Assembly (NCBI GenBank): GCA_035640715.1
Contig: DASQVO010000100.1
Span: 1-6,504 of the forward strand
DNA: 6,504 nt
Reading direction: 5' to 3'
DNA from: DASQVO01 sp035640715
GTDB taxonomy: Bacteria > Actinomycetota > Actinomycetes > Streptosporangiales > Streptosporangiaceae
The notes under the pieces are model-generated. The model was not told the origin of the DNA. It saw nothing but the letters and a program-made list of their open reading frames with translations, and searched no databases. Positions 5,099 through 6,504 of this stretch are shown here, piece after piece. Within the stretch, counting starts at the first letter, position 1. Each line of letters starts with the position of its first letter. The position numbers and the translations under genes are program-made.

Positions 5099-6052
5099 TT
5101 ACGCTCCTTCCACGTTGCGCACGGCCAGGCACGCGGCGAGCGACTCCACTTCCCTGCGGGCTGGAAGCCGGCCGCGTGCCCCGGGAGCGGTCGTCGAGAT
5201 CCCGGCTGCCGCCACAGACAGGCGCGCCGCTGCGGTAATGCCGATGCCGTCTGCCAGGGACACGGCGAGCGTTCCGCAAAAACAGTCGCCGGCTCCGGTT
5301 GCGTCTACGACCGCAACATGGGGCGCCGCTATGTGCGTGACGGGGCTGCCCCGGTTAGGCACCACGAGCGCACCGTCGGCACCTAGCGTGACCACAACGT
5401 CTGCCTCGCCAGCGACCCTGCGGGCCAGCCGCGCTACGGCGGGCAGGCTGCCGGGCTGGTCACCGCCGGCCAGCATGGCGAGTTCGGTTCGGTTAGGCAC
5501 GAGAACATCGGCTCGGCTGAGCACCTCGGGCTGGAGCTGAGTCGCTGGTGCCGGGTTGAGCACGACCGTCCCGCGGGCTGCGCGCACGGCCGCGGCAACG
5601 GCAGGCAGCGGAATCTCAAGCTGGACCAAGATCACATCGGCCTCAGCAAGCACGTCCGCCGGGAGGTCGCCGGGCTCAAGCAGGTTATTCGCGCCGGGAT
5701 CCACGAGGATCAGGTTGTCGCCACCTTCATCGACGGCAATCGTGGCGCTGCCGCTGCGCGCTTCACCCACCGACCTGATATGGGAGATATTGATACCGCG
5801 TCGTTCCAGGTCCTCACGGATGTCCCGGGCGGCGTCATCACCGCCCACCGAGCCGATCATGACGACCTCGCCGCCGAAAGCCGCGGCCGCGGCCGCCTGA
5901 TTGCCCCCCTTGCCGCCGAAGGTCACGGCCGCAGGCGATGTGCTGAGCACCGTTTCCCCGGGCCCGGGCAGGCGGGCAACCCTGAGGGTGAGATCCAGAT
6001 TGAGGCTGCCGACCACGGCGACCCTGGGCCTTGTCACGGGTGTGCCGATCAT
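5099..6052 (-). CDS. rbsK: ribokinase (PfkB carbohydrate kinase)
   Basis: This cytoplasmic kinase phosphorylates D-ribose to ribose 5-phosphate with ATP, feeding the pentose phosphate pathway and nucleotide synthesis. The 317-residue product has the ribokinase hallmarks in order: VGSLNLDL (14-21) for sugar binding, GGKGGNQA (46-53, PfkB signature 1), VDPGANN (117-123), VQLEIPLP (143-150), LNPAPA (165-170), PNRTEL (186-191), VTLGADGALV (221-230) and VDATGAGDCFCG (249-260), the second signature with catalytic Asp256. Length and layout match bacterial RbsK (about 309 aa). The ATG at 6052 overlaps the stop of the upstream TetR-type gene by 4 bp and lacks a clear ribosome binding site, suggesting coupled translation. 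No ribose transporter is in view, and other PfkB sugar or nucleoside kinases can look similar, though the motifs favour ribokinase. Confidence 0.9.
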   Translation of the reverse strand: MIGTPVTRPRVAVVGSLNLDLTLRVARLPGPGETVLSTSPAAVTFGGKGGNQAAAAAAFGGEVVMIGSVGGDDAARDIREDLERRGINISHIRSVGEARSGSATIAVDEGGDNLILVDPGANNLLEPGDLPADVLAEADVILVQLEIPLPAVAAAVRAARGTVVLNPAPATQLQPEVLSRADVLVPNRTELAMLAGGDQPGSLPAVARLARRVAGEADVVVTLGADGALVVPNRGSPVTHIAAPHVAVVDATGAGDCFCGTLAVSLADGIGITAAARLSVAAAGISTTAPGARGRLPARREVESLAACLAVRNVEGA

Positions 6053-6504
6053 GAATCACTGATCTGGCCGGCGTCGAAGTCCTCGATGGTCAGCGGATGG
6101 CCGGGGAGTTCCGTGCCGGGCTGGGCGCGGAGGCCGTCGAGCATGAGGCCCAGTGCGCGTTCCGAGGCCAGCCACGGCGGCCCGGCCGGCAGCATCGGGA
6201 TCCGGGCGAGCAGCAGTGACAGCAGCGCGGCGACGTCGCCAGGGCCGACGTCTAGGCGCAGGGCGCCCTCGGCCTGCGCCGCGCGGACTACGCTGTCCAG
6301 CGTCTCGAGCAGTTCATGCCGGAATTTACCGGTTATCGGATCATCCCGGATGATAGACCTGGCCAGCGGCGAGAGGATCGCCAGCTGGACACTCAGCTGA
6401 AGCTCGCGGGATTGCCGGACGATACGCACGAGGGCGTCCCACGCCGTTGCCTCGGCGGCCACTGCCGCGCGCGTCTCGGCGAGCACGGCGGCGAAGTTGT
6501 CCTG
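6049..6504 (-). CDS. TetR-family regulator, C-terminal part (cut by window edge)
   Basis: The visible 151 codons begin at the right edge, so the helix-turn-helix DNA-binding domain lies outside. What is seen is an all-helical ligand-binding domain: DNFAAVLAETRAAVAAEA, LVRIVRQSRELQLSVQLAIL, HELLETLDSVVRAAQAEGAL, PGDVAALLSLLLARIPML and LGLMLDGLRAQPGTELPG. The pattern of short helices ending in L-LDGLRA-x(4-6)-LPG resembles the C-terminal domain of SbtR-like TetR regulators. It would bind a small molecule and release DNA. The stop overlaps the ribokinase start (ATGA), so it probably controls its own two-gene operon. The effector is unknown. Assignment without the DNA-binding domain is moderately secure. 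Confidence 0.75.
   Translation of the reverse strand, partial: QDNFAAVLAETRAAVAAEATAWDALVRIVRQSRELQLSVQLAILSPLARSIIRDDPITGKFRHELLETLDSVVRAAQAEGALRLDVGPGDVAALLSLLLARIPMLPAGPPWLASERALGLMLDGLRAQPGTELPGHPLTIEDFDAGQISDS

Noticed and set aside
5780..6400. Forward open frame across the ribokinase and TetR genes
   Set aside because: It spans two recognised reverse genes and reads serine/arginine-rich shadow sequence without a ribosome binding site.

Overview
The window is high-GC DNA whose genuine reading frames nearly all end codons in G or C. With the protein families seen, this points to an actinomycete (Actinomycetota). I cannot name the genus. Most of it is ordinary catabolic gene content. Between the intact genes, however, lie stretches holding broken pieces of other enzyme genes, so the region looks like one that has been repeatedly rearranged.

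Layout. Positions 1-340 hold the end of a gene of unknown function whose tail is HEAT-like and which carries an apparent frameshift. Positions 341-641 are non-coding and contain an AT-rich island with a 10-bp palindrome, the probable control region of the next operon. Positions 642-2353 hold two overlapping forward genes, ssuD (FMNH2-dependent alkanesulfonate monooxygenase) and an ssuE-type NADPH:FMN reductase, a complete two-component desulfonation system. Positions 2354-2774 have no intact gene but hold three gene tails: two luciferase-like monooxygenase C-termini on opposite strands and a short-chain dehydrogenase C-terminus. Positions 2775-2822 form a strong inverted repeat at the ribosome binding site of the next gene. 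Positions 2837-4246 encode an intact GlcD-type FAD-linked 2-hydroxyacid dehydrogenase.

Positions 4243-5092 look like a chimeric ruin: an internal slice of a ketopantoate reductase is joined, with a frame change, to the C-terminal third of an amidase-signature enzyme. On the reverse strand, a TetR-family regulator (cut by the window's right edge) and a ribokinase overlap by 4 bp and form a separate small operon. It runs convergently toward the amidase remnant.

How the genes may work together. SsuE would supply reduced FMN to SsuD, which cleaves alkanesulfonates to an aldehyde and sulfite for sulfur supply. No ssuABC-type transporter is visible here. The GlcD-like enzyme would oxidise a 2-hydroxy acid; a link to sulfonate breakdown is possible but unproven. 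The TetR protein probably controls itself and the ribokinase. I found no RNA gene, CRISPR array, intact insertion sequence or clearly new multi-gene system. The points most worth following up are the pile-up of truncated genes, the hairpin before the FAD dehydrogenase and the chimeric reductase/amidase segment.
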